From NCBI RefSeq assembly GCF_001315985.1, contig NZ_BBBI01000018.1, positions 1-45,604 on the forward strand: 45,604 nt of DNA, in the 5' to 3' direction. The stretch is from Vulcanisaeta distributa JCM 11216 (GTDB lineage: Archaea; Thermoproteota; Thermoprotei; Thermoproteales; Thermocladiaceae). The notes below the pieces were generated by a model, which worked only from the letters and a program-made list of their open reading frames with translations, made no database searches and was not told where the DNA came from. Positions 1 to 8,569 of this stretch are shown in pieces; within the stretch, counting starts at the first letter, position 1; the number at the start of each line of letters is the position of its first letter. The position numbers were made by a program, and so were the translations under genes.

Positions 1-3000
1 CGCGTAGGGCGGGTACTGCATCTTAAATATGCCGGCGTTGTCGGCGGCCCAATACGAACAATAAGCACATGTGAACATTATCACCTTCCTCTCAGGCTCC
101 TCAGCCAAGGCAGCCTCAATCTGAGCCATAATGCGTCGTCACTCAAGGCATCAAGTGTTATGGCATCCTGTGGGCATTCAGCCACGCACGCACCGCAGCC
201 CTGGCAGGCGGCTGGTATATGCTCAATCCATTTACCCGGTACACCCCTAATGGCGCCGTATGGACAAGCCTTAATGCAGAGACCGCACTTAGTGCATTTA
301 GACCAATCGAACTTTGGTATGAATGGTTCCTTGGTGACATAGCCCTGGGCAAGCATCATTAACGCCCTTGAGGCAGCTGCATAGCCCTCGGCGATGGCCT
401 CGGCCACATTCTTCGGACCCCCCCTAGCTGCACCGGCTATGAATATTCCTGGGGGGGTCATCGTGTCCACGGGGGGGCCAAGCTTCGGGTGAGCCTCCAT
501 CAGGAAGCCCTCCTGATCCTTAGAAAGCCTCAGCACCTTGGAAACCTCGTCTGTATCCTCACTGGGCACCAGACCTATGTTGAGGATTACGTTGTCAAAC
601 GGCACCTCAACCTCATCTCCTAACTCGACGTCATGTACTATTAACTTATTGGTATCCATTCTTATGGCCTCGGTTAACTCGGCCTTCCTGGGAATCCTAA
701 TGAAGAGCACGCCGGCATCCCTGGCCTTCTTATATAAGTCCTCGACCTCAGGGTCCACGCCCATTATATCCCTGTAAATTAGGACCACGTTCTTACCCTG
801 ACTCCTCAACTCAATGGCCTTACTCAAGCCCACGGCACAGCAGTACCTTGAACATCCCCTACCACTGGTTCTAGAACCGACGCAGTTTATTATCGCCACA
901 TTCCTACCATCGACGGTTTTCCCACTCTCAAGGTCAAGCGTTGTTAATACCCTTGGATCCTTACCATAGTTAAACTCCATCGGTACGTAGGGCTTGGCTC
1001 CCGTAGCCACTATTATTGCGCCAACGTCGAGTTCAACGCCGTTGCTTAGGACTACGTGGAAGTTACCCGTGAAGCCAGACACGTCCTTAATAGTCGTTCC
1101 AAGCATGAACTTAACACCAACCTCCCTAGCCTCCTCAACCATCCTATCGAGCAATTTCTTGGACTCAATACCCTCAGGCTCAAGCCTATTCAAACGCCTA
1201 AGCATGCCGCCGCATTCATCGGCCTTTTCAACAAGTATTGTCTCAATACCGGCACCAGCTAACCCAGTGGCCGCCGCCAGCCCAGCAGGTCCGCAACCAA
1301 CAACCAACGCTCTCTTAATCACCGGTAACTTTATTGTCTGTAGCGGCACCATGTGATGAACCTTGCTACGGCCATTCTTATCATGTCCTTGGCCTTCTCT
1401 GTGGCTACCTTCCTGTCGTTGTGGACCCAGGTGTCCAGGTTCCTAATGTTCGTCATCTCCACGAGGTAAGGATTAAGACCAGCCCTCCTCGCAGCATCCT
1501 GGAAAAACCTCAAATGCGTAACTGGGGGGGAGCATGATGCAACGACGACCCTATTCAGTTTCTTCTCCTTAATTACCTCAGTTATCCTGTCTAATGATGA
1601 TTTAGCACATGCGAACTGGAGATCCTCTGCATGAACTACGTCGGGCATTTGCTTAGCGGCCTCCACCAACGCAGGAACATCAGCAACACCGGCTATGTTA
1701 GTGCCGCAGTGGCATACGAAGACCCCCCCGACCCTAATTGGGTATGGTTCTATGGTCTCCTCATACTTCTCCTCCTCAATCACACCAGGGCTTGCGTACC
1801 TAATAGCCTGTATCGCTGCAGCCAAACCAGTAACCACTGACTCTGAAATATCCCTGGGTCCACCCGCTGAGCCAGCAACGAAGATACCAGGTCTCGTTGT
1901 TAATGTTGGGTTGGCAGGGTCAGTCCTTACAAAACCAACCCTATCTAGTGAAATACTCAATATCTTACTCAACTTACTCATGTCATTCACAGGCTTTGCA
2001 GAGGGTGCTAGGACGACCATGTCATACTCATTTACAACGACCTTCTTATTCCTCGTGTCCTCAAATCTAACGATTATCTTACCATTCCTCTCACCAAGGA
2101 TTTCAGGCCTGCCCCCCCAAACAATGTTTATACCCTCTTTTAGAGCCCCTGTCGAAGAAACCCTCGAATCCCTTACCGTATGTCCTGACATCATTCATGT
2201 ACATTATAGTCACGTTTTTAATGCCATGAAGTACCTTGGCATATATACCCTGCTTAAGCAGGTAGGTGCAGCAGAAACCGGAACAATAATCATTATACTT
2301 ATTATTTCTCGAGCCAACACAGGACACGAGCAATACGTTTTCCGGCTCCTCACCTGTGCTCGGTTTAACAACAACACCACTTGATGGTCCTGATGCATTA
2401 ACGAGCCTCTCGAATTCCATTGACGTGACCACGTCCATGTACCTACCATAACCATACTCCCCAAGTATGTCGCCCCCCCTCTCTAACTCAAAACCTGTAG
2501 ACACAATTACGGCAGCGACGTCGCGTTCTATGACCTTGGGCATCATTGTGTATATTATGGCGTTCCTATCGCATGCCTTGGCGCATCTATCGCATGGGAA
2601 GTAATTCGGCGGTTTGTTTAGGCAATGATCAATGTCGAGCATGTATATTCCTGGCTCGGCCTGTGGGAATGGTAGGTATATCGCCTTCCTCGCACCAATA
2701 CCTGCCTCAAACTCACTGGGAACAACCACTGGGCATACATCCTCACATTGACCGCATTTGGTGCAGTCGTCGGTCACGTACCTAGGCTTAACCAATATCC
2801 TAGCCTTAAAGTCACCCGGTGATCCCATTAAGTCAAGTAATTCGGCGGGTGCCAGCAATTCGATATTTGGATGTCTCGCAACATCGCTTATTAGTGGTCC
2901 TTCTATGCATATGCTGCAGTCGAGTGTTGGGAATGTCTTGTCGAGCATCGCCATCTTACCGCCAATGGCGGGTGACTTCTCAACAAGCGTAACTCTATAA

Positions 3001-3076
3001 CCATGTTAGCCAGGGCAAGGGCAGCCTCAATACCGGCAATACCGCCACCCAGGATTAGAATTCTATTGGTTGGCAT
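1..3076 (-). CDS. hdrA: HdrA-like flavoprotein with two FAD modules and MvhD-like tail (partial, frameshifted)
   Basis: This is a heterodisulfide reductase A-type electron-transfer protein. It reads as one polypeptide once single-base slips near 2998, 2145, 1366 and 132 are closed, so it exceeds 1000 residues and continues past the left edge. Order: ATG at 3076; Rossmann loop (LILGGGIAG); ferredoxin Cys cluster (CTKCGQCEDVCP); a CGSR-type segment; the HdrA FVCHCGTN segment; a second Rossmann domain (VVGCGPAGL); two 4Fe-4S motifs (CTKCGLCIKACP and CQGCGACVAECP); then an MvhD-like start (TCAYCSYWAADNAG). Ordinary methanogen HdrA has one FAD module. It starts 4 bases after the gamma subunit of a 2-oxoacid:ferredoxin oxidoreductase, so coupling of ferredoxin to another carrier, perhaps by flavin-based bifurcation, is inferred. 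The family call is firm; the partners are not visible. Confidence 0.85.
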
Positions 3077-3080
3077 GTGA

Positions 3081-3680
3081 TCACCTTAACCCCCCCTGCA
3101 GATACTTCCTACCATAATCAAGACCTGCCTGGAATGCCTTTATGTTCATTTCCTGAATCGATGTATCGAGTTTACCAGCCCTTCTTGTTACATTCTTTAT
3201 TGCGTTGATTATATGGTCCTCCTTTAGTAATGGGTCAAGGACGGCCGTTATAACGCCGACCAAAACAACATTCATTGTTAATCTTCTGCCTGTTACGTTC
3301 TCGGCTATTTCAGTTGCAGGTACAGGAATTATTACATAATCACTTGCATTTGTGATTGATGGCTTATAAATCGTATTTTCATAAATGAATATACCACCTC
3401 TACGGAGACTCTTAAATTCCAGGTTAAATGCCTGTTGCGTGGTCGCGAGGAATATGTCGGCCTCATCAATGAGTGGGTAATCAACCATCTCCTTAGCTAT
3501 TATGAGGTCAGCCCTGGACCAGCCACCCCCCCTCTGCTCTGGGCTATACGTTATTGTCAATATTGAGTCAAGACCACCCATTGCGGCCGCCATACCAAGA
3601 AGCCTACCAGCAAAGACTATGCCATGGCCGCCAAGCCCCCCCATGAGCCTGATACGTATCTGATCGAACTGTTGTAGCAT
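3081..3680 (-). CDS. 2-oxoacid:ferredoxin oxidoreductase, gamma subunit
   Basis: This is the gamma subunit of a CoA-acylating 2-oxoacid:ferredoxin oxidoreductase, which oxidises a 2-oxoacid such as 2-oxoglutarate to the acyl-CoA and reduces ferredoxin. The 199 residues match the family length. The N-terminus has the glycine-rich loop GLGGHGI and the middle has the SPEQRGG-WSRAD segment typical of gamma domains. Both places carry an extra Gly from a 7-base G tract. It follows the beta subunit after 111 bases and precedes hdrA by 4 bases, so translational coupling with hdrA is likely. The substrate (2-oxoglutarate, pyruvate or branched chain) cannot be decided from sequence alone. Confidence 0.88.
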   Translation of the reverse strand: MLQQFDQIRIRLMGGLGGHGIVFAGRLLGMAAAMGGLDSILTITYSPEQRGGGWSRADLIIAKEMVDYPLIDEADIFLATTQQAFNLEFKSLRRGGIFIYENTIYKPSITNASDYVIIPVPATEIAENVTGRRLTMNVVLVGVITAVLDPLLKEDHIINAIKNVTRRAGKLDTSIQEMNIKAFQAGLDYGRKYLQGGLR

Positions 3681-3791
3681 ATTTTTCTATTGATAAATAA
3701 TCATGAAACCTTAATAAACTTTATTCTAATTTGACAAAAATTATTTTAAATTATACGAAAATATGAGAAAAAAGTTTAAGATTTATGATCA

Positions 3792-4628
3792 CTATCCATA
3801 CGATATGGGTCTCTCTCTTTTCACAAAATTTCCCAGGATAATCTTCTTCATACTGAAATCAATCTCTAAATCCGCCAGATTCGCATTATGGTCAATCACG
3901 GGTCTTTCTCTTAATATCTTCATTAAGTCGACGGCATCACCCATGGCATTTCTATCGGTATAGATAATACAAGGTGATAGCACTTCAATAACGGCGAAGC
4001 CCTTAACCTTAAACATCTCAAGGAGGGATTGGTAAAGTTCATTTTGGTGAAGAACCGTCCATCTGGCCACGTACGAGGCGCCCGCAGCGTATGCCAATAA
4101 TGGCACGTTGAATGGATTCTCGTAATGACCATATGGCGATGTCGTCGTCTTAGCGCCCTTGGGCGTTGTTGGACTGTACTGGCCGCCTGTCATTCCATAG
4201 ATGAAGTTATTGACTATTATTACGTTAATATCATCATTCCTCCTGGCCGCATGTATGAAGTGGTTACCACCTATGGCGAGGATATCACCATCGCCGCCAA
4301 CTACTGTCACCTCAAGTTCAGGGTTAGCCATCTTTAACCCAACGGCGAAGGGTATGGCCCTACCGTGGGTTACGTGGTACGCATCTAGTTTTAAGTATCC
4401 GCCAAGCCTACCTGTGCAGCCTATGCCCGTGACTATCACGTGCTTCTCAACGGGTATTCCCGAATTCTTTATGGCCCTAGCCAATAATTTAAGTAGTATG
4501 CCTAACCCACAACCCGGGCACCAAATGTGCGGTAACCTATCAATCCTTATTAAGTCCTTAATATCCTCATAGGACTTAGGCAGTTCCACCTTAACTCCTG
4601 TGGTCGTTACCTCGGCCTCCACACTCAT
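3792..4628 (-). CDS. 2-oxoacid:ferredoxin oxidoreductase, beta (TPP-binding) subunit
   Basis: This is the thiamine-diphosphate-binding catalytic subunit. The CPGCG motif lies near residue 38, the GDGD TPP/Mg site near residue 113 is followed by AIGGNHFIHAARRN, and NNFIYGMTGGQ follows. Length (278 residues) fits KorB-type beta subunits. Its ATG overlaps the TGA of the alpha subunit (ATGA), so the two are translationally coupled. KorB-like motifs favour 2-oxoglutarate or a broad 2-oxoacid substrate over pyruvate, but that is inference. No frameshift is seen in this gene, and it contains no 7-base G/C tract. Confidence 0.9.
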   Translation of the reverse strand: MSVEAEVTTTGVKVELPKSYEDIKDLIRIDRLPHIWCPGCGLGILLKLLARAIKNSGIPVEKHVIVTGIGCTGRLGGYLKLDAYHVTHGRAIPFAVGLKMANPELEVTVVGGDGDILAIGGNHFIHAARRNDDINVIIVNNFIYGMTGGQYSPTTPKGAKTTTSPYGHYENPFNVPLLAYAAGASYVARWTVLHQNELYQSLLEMFKVKGFAVIEVLSPCIIYTDRNAMGDAVDLMKILRERPVIDHNANLADLEIDFSMKKIILGNFVKRERPISYG

Positions 4629-6145
4629 CCTTCAATCACCTTTCTCACGTTATTAATTACATAATCAGGATCTGGAATATAACCAGGGGGGGCGTAAGGT
4701 ATGTGCTCCACTGGAACACCTCTCGAGAATTCCCTAACCACGTGGTACATCTTACCCATGTTGACCTCAACAGTTACGAACTTCTGAACGCCTCTAGAGG
4801 CCAAGTTCTCCACGACCCAGCCTGGGAATGGCCACGCGGTCTTTGGCCTAAGCATACCAACCCTGTAGCCCTGTGCCCTCAGCACCTTTATTGCCCTCCT
4901 CACAGAGCCCGATGTTGAACCGTAGGATACAATTACGTACTCCGCATCATCGAGCATATACTCCTCCCACTCGGCTATTTCCTTCTCATTCTCCCTAATC
5001 TTACGGACAAGCCTCATCACAAGCTTAAACGATGCATCCCTATCCGTGGTCGGGTATCCCTTATCAGTATGCGTCAATGACTCATTATTAGCCCTATAGC
5101 CGGTGCCGGCTATAGCCATTGGCGGTACTAAGTACCTACTGTCGTATGGCAAGTATTGGTCTGGGGGGGGCACCGTGGGCTTCGGCCTCTCCACAATCTC
5201 TATCTCATCGAACTCGGGAACCCTAACCTTACCATACATATGCCCAACTAATTGATCAGAGAGTACAATGGCCACAACCCTATACTTCTCAGCCATGTTA
5301 ATTGCCTTTATTGTAAAGTCAAAGGCCTCCTGAGGATTGGCAGGTAAGTAAGCCACTATCTCATAATCACCATGTGAACCATACTTAGCCTGCAGTATGT
5401 CTCCCTGCCCTAATAATGTCGGTATTCCAGTTGATGGGCCTGCCCTCATTACATCAACAATCAGCGCCGGAATCTCGAGCATTGAGCCAAGCCCAATCTC
5501 CTCCTGCATCAGTGAGAAGCCTGGACCTGATGTTGCCGTCATCGACTTAACCCCCCCAGCGGCTGATGCCCCCCCAAGCACAGCCATTATACTGCCTATC
5601 TCGTCCTCCATCTGGATGAACTTACCACCAACCTGCGGTAGCCTGTACGACATGTACTCCGCAATCTCATTTGACGGGGGGGTTATTGGGTAACCGGCAT
5701 AGAACCTACAACCCGCCGTTATTGCGCCCTCGGCAACGGCCGTATTACCATCTAGGAAGTGAATGCCAGGCCTTAACAGTTTATCCAAGTCCTTCTTATA
5801 GAGTTCAGCACTGTGGGCATGTCTACTCACCCCGTAGTACTTATCGTATGTTATGTACTCCTCAGAAACAACCGTAATTGCGAAGTCTGGGCAAACCTTC
5901 TCGCACATTCTACAGGCGACGCAGTCAAGTTCCTTACCCGGCTTAACAACTGGGTAGTGATAGCCCTTGGAATTAACGTCCTTGGACTCCTCAAGGACAC
6001 CGTTGGGGGGGCAGAACTCAATGCAGAACCTGCAATCCTTACAAAGATCAATATTAACGATAATCTTACCAATCGGCCGTTTCATCTTATGGAGATTTAC
6101 GAGCCTACGCATTGACCAGACCTCGTCTTGTTGAACCAAAGCCAT
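4625..6145 (-). CDS. 2-oxoacid:ferredoxin oxidoreductase, alpha subunit fused to N-terminal ferredoxin
   Basis: The first ~100 residues hold two 4Fe-4S motifs (CKDCRFCIEFCP and CVACRMCEKVCP), equivalent to the separate delta subunit of other species. The rest is the alpha (pyrimidine-binding) chain with GYPITP, the TATSGPGFSLM segment and a C-terminal transketolase-like domain. I chose ATG 6145 because it has a GGAG ribosome site 4 bases upstream; an in-frame ATG at 6232 would add 29 unlike residues and lies close to the TATA box. 7- and 8-base C tracts insert an extra Pro in several conserved places, for example ITPPSNE instead of ITPSNE. It leads the operon alpha-beta-gamma-hdrA and shares a divergent promoter region with the RIO kinase gene. 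Confidence 0.9.
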   Translation of the reverse strand: MALVQQDEVWSMRRLVNLHKMKRPIGKIIVNIDLCKDCRFCIEFCPPNGVLEESKDVNSKGYHYPVVKPGKELDCVACRMCEKVCPDFAITVVSEEYITYDKYYGVSRHAHSAELYKKDLDKLLRPGIHFLDGNTAVAEGAITAGCRFYAGYPITPPSNEIAEYMSYRLPQVGGKFIQMEDEIGSIMAVLGGASAAGGVKSMTATSGPGFSLMQEEIGLGSMLEIPALIVDVMRAGPSTGIPTLLGQGDILQAKYGSHGDYEIVAYLPANPQEAFDFTIKAINMAEKYRVVAIVLSDQLVGHMYGKVRVPEFDEIEIVERPKPTVPPPDQYLPYDSRYLVPPMAIAGTGYRANNESLTHTDKGYPTTDRDASFKLVMRLVRKIRENEKEIAEWEEYMLDDAEYVIVSYGSTSGSVRRAIKVLRAQGYRVGMLRPKTAWPFPGWVVENLASRGVQKFVTVEVNMGKMYHVVREFSRGVPVEHIPYAPPGYIPDPDYVINNVRKVIEG

Positions 6146-6245
6146 ATCTCCTAAATTCTTTTCATTAGAAATACTTTTAAATCTTTTTTCTTCTTCAATC
6201 GTACAATACCCATTGATTTTAACCTTTTGCATGCATTTTTATTCA

Positions 6246-6258
6246 TCTTTATATATTG
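6246..6258 (-). promoter_or_regulatory. TATA box of the oxidoreductase-hdrA operon
   Basis: On the minus strand this reads CAATATATAAAGA, a good archaeal TATA element. A start of transcription about 25 bases downstream would fall near 6228, just inside the longer reading frame, which argues for the inner ATG at 6145. A second AT-rich element (TTTAAAA near 6178) could serve a leaderless start at 6145. Confidence 0.5.
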
Positions 6259-6315
6259 AATTCATTAGAATATTTCTCATGGGAGTAAGCAAAATGGCTT
6301 TTACGGACCAAATTA

Positions 6316-6325
6316 ATATATAAAG
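6316..6325 (+). promoter_or_regulatory. TATA box of the RIO kinase gene
   Basis: The element ATATATAAAG is centred about 28 bases before the GTG at 6349, the spacing expected for a leaderless archaeal transcript. It supports the GTG start. Confidence 0.6.
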
Positions 6326-6348
6326 TACCAATTTGTTTCATTAATCCA

Positions 6349-7233
6349 GTGGGTAATCACGATATTGATAGGATCATCCGGGAGAGAATGGAGAGTAGAA
6401 GGTTTAGGATAAAGGATATTGATCAATTAAAGACCATCGATGATGTATTTAATCAATACACAATAGATGCCTTGAGAGAACTAATGAATAGGCGTGTTAT
6501 TGATGAGGTTTATGGCCCAGTTGCGCAGGGTAAGGAGGCCAAGGTAATATGGGCTAAGGCACCCGACGGCACAGACATCGCGCTAAAAATCTTTTATACA
6601 TCAACGGCACAATTCATTAGGGGGGGTAGGTACAAGTACCTGCTCGGTGATCCACGATTTACAGGCGTTAGGATTACTAATACGAGGAAGCTCGTTGAGT
6701 ATTGGTGCAGGAAGGAGTTCAGTAATTTAGGTGATGCTTACAACGCGGGTGTCAGGGTGCCCAAGCCAATAACCTTTAATAGGAATATCCTGGTCATGGA
6801 GTTCATAAGCTATAGAGGAATAAGCGGTATACCGGCGCCGCTGATCAAGGATGAACCACCTGAAAACCCTGCGGCTGCCTACTTAACAATAATTAAGTAT
6901 GTGGAGAGAGCATTTATTTTGGGTAAGATAATCCATGCAGACCTAAGCGAGTTTAATATCGTTAATACGGGCAATGAATTAGTAATAATTGATTGGGGGG
7001 GTAGTGCCGTAAAGGCAAACCACCCCAATGCAACTGAGTTCTTACTAAGGGATATCGAGAACGTGAATAGGTACTTCAGTAGGGAGTTCCGTATCGAAGT
7101 ATTCAACAGCAAAGTATTACTCAATACTCTACTGCGTAGATACGAGCATAGGGATAAGGCGATGAGTGACGACGATGACTGGTTATTAATTAATGGTAAG
7201 AGATTAATTGATGAGTTATCAGCCAATAATTAG
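6349..7233 (+). CDS. rio1: RIO-type serine/threonine protein kinase (Rio1 family)
   Basis: This is an atypical protein kinase of the RIO family; archaeal Rio1 is linked to small ribosomal subunit maturation. An N-terminal helical segment is followed by the nucleotide loop GPVAQGKEAKV (near residue 56), the lysine in IALKIF, VPKPI and VMEFIS hinge segments, the catalytic loop HADLSEFNIV, and the metal-binding Asp in IIDWGG. The 294 residues are typical. The start is GTG, with a TATA box at leaderless spacing. Two 7-base G tracts add a Gly (IRGGRYKY, DWGGSAV) where IRGRYKY and DWGSAV would be expected. A 4-base C tract in the same gene (HPNA) is normal. Confidence 0.9.
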   Translation: MGNHDIDRIIRERMESRRFRIKDIDQLKTIDDVFNQYTIDALRELMNRRVIDEVYGPVAQGKEAKVIWAKAPDGTDIALKIFYTSTAQFIRGGRYKYLLGDPRFTGVRITNTRKLVEYWCRKEFSNLGDAYNAGVRVPKPITFNRNILVMEFISYRGISGIPAPLIKDEPPENPAAAYLTIIKYVERAFILGKIIHADLSEFNIVNTGNELVIIDWGGSAVKANHPNATEFLLRDIENVNRYFSREFRIEVFNSKVLLNTLLRRYEHRDKAMSDDDDWLLINGKRLIDELSANN

Positions 7234-7502
7234 GTGACAACACCGTATACCTAGACAGTAATTTAACATGGCAACTAGGCATTGATGACGCTTCCAATAC
7301 TGCCCGAACACAAGCCATTTACTTTTCTTTAATTTATAAATGGAGATTTCCTTTCCGTAACATGTTGATTATTGGCTTTTTGGTTCTCTTTTCAATTCAC
7401 TTACCTAGAGCGACTTAGTAAAAATATTGACTAATGACCTAACATCAAGTACGACGTTGGTCACCACCGACAATATGTGGAATACTTGATTACGTAGGTT
7501 AG
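7234..7502. other. Intergenic region, no gene seen
   Basis: This spacer between convergent genes holds no supportable ORF. It has an AT-rich part near 7320-7345 and no clear C/D-box RNA or terminator that I can defend. Confidence 0.5.
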
Positions 7503-7874
7503 TTATTGAGTTTTAGTGTCTCTCTCGCCCTGTTTCGTTAATGAATCATTAATTATACGTATTAACTCGCATATTTCCTCGCAAATACTTGATGGTTTTG
7601 CATTCGAGTACACATACTCTATTATCATTATAGGTGTCGCATACGTATTGATCCAGAATTCGGCAAAAAACCTTCCATCTCTATCCACCAAATGAACCTC
7701 CATATTACTATTATTGCTGAACCTGATCATGTACCTTGACCCATCAGTAAATGACTGTCTCTCCACTGAACTTGCATTACAGGTTCTCATAAGTAAATCA
7801 GCCACTAAACCGGCAATACGCATATTCACTAAGTTCCCCTTTTCAATGCCTATTTTTAAACCATGCCATTCCAT
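7503..7874 (-). CDS. Hypothetical protein
   Basis: I do not recognise this family. The frame stays open to a TTG at 7895, but ATG 7874 is preferred because a TATA-like element (GCATAAATTG, 7902-7911) lies about 28 bases upstream. The ~123-residue product is soluble, mixed alpha/beta, with a central stretch (VHLVDRDGRFFAEFWI) that looks like adjacent beta strands, and a charged C-terminus. It sits alone between the RIO kinase and a small membrane protein on the same strand. A stand-alone small-fold protein of Thermoproteales is the safest reading. Confidence 0.5.
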   Translation of the reverse strand: MEWHGLKIGIEKGNLVNMRIAGLVADLLMRTCNASSVERQSFTDGSRYMIRFSNNSNMEVHLVDRDGRFFAEFWINTYATPIMIIEYVYSNAKPSSICEEICELIRIINDSLTKQGERDTKTQ

Positions 7875-7914
7875 CCCGATGCAGTACAGAACCAATTCAA
7901 TTTATGCTAAGTAA

Positions 7915-8460
7915 TTACTTAATTATGATTGTATCATCGTCATCATCACTAGACTGAGACTTAAACATCATAATGAAGAACTTATACAGCGATGATAATT
8001 TACCGTTAAGCAAATCCTCGATTAATTGCCATGACGTGGTTAACAATCCAGCGTCGTAGAGCGCAAGTCCAAAACCGAGGTAATGATCACCGATTAATTG
8101 CGGGTCTGATATCGTAAGTCCTAGGCCTGCATAGTGAATTATTGATACGTATGTGAAGTATATGAGGGCTATTATGAAGAACGTGATGTAGGTTATCATT
8201 AATGCCTTAGCCCTAGAGGTCATCTTGCTAAAGTTTCCCCCCCTTAATTGCTTGATCATCGTTATTGACGATATGACTAGCATGGAAAGCATGAACATGA
8301 ACACGGGCGTTATCACGAGTATTGTCAAGTCAGCTGTGCCGTAAATCCACAGTTCAGTAAGTACGTAATCCACGGCAACTGCCATGGCCAGGGCAGACAC
8401 TAGCGACATTATGTATACGTACCGCACATAGTCCTGAATACTGCCCGTATTAACTGACAT
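7915..8460 (-). CDS. Small membrane protein with acidic tail
   Basis: The family is not recognised. About four hydrophobic segments can be seen (roughly residues 17-35, 45-68, 85-108 and 125-150), followed by a soluble C-terminus ending in five consecutive Asp. ATG 8460 is chosen over TTG 8469; a TATA-like TTAAATATT near 8491-8499 would start transcription close to either. A 7-base C tract gives LRGGNF between segments. It is divergent from reverse gyrase and shares its upstream region. Confidence 0.5.
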   Translation of the reverse strand: MSVNTGSIQDYVRYVYIMSLVSALAMAVAVDYVLTELWIYGTADLTILVITPVFMFMLSMLVISSITMIKQLRGGNFSKMTSRAKALMITYITFFIIALIYFTYVSIIHYAGLGLTISDPQLIGDHYLGFGLALYDAGLLTTSWQLIEDLLNGKLSSLYKFFIMMFKSQSSDDDDDTIIIK

Positions 8461-8569
8461 ACTACTCAAGCAATATCATTGTAATATCAATATTTAACCC
8501 TATCAATTAAGATCTCGGTTGGTAACGAATGTTTATTAAGGGGGGGTTTAATAATGTGGTGAGGATTAA

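Noticed and set aside
867-878. GGTTCTAGAACC palindrome resembling the Fur-family element
   Set aside because: It lies inside the hdrA coding sequence and encodes ordinary residues there; the second half does not match the 15-base element.
1695-2384. 229-codon plus-strand ORF
   Set aside because: It is antisense to the conserved HdrA frames and has no recognisable protein features or promoter.
7234-7502. C/D-box RNA in the spacer (TTGATGACG near 7281)
   Set aside because: A C-box-like string is present but no properly spaced D box or second pair was found.
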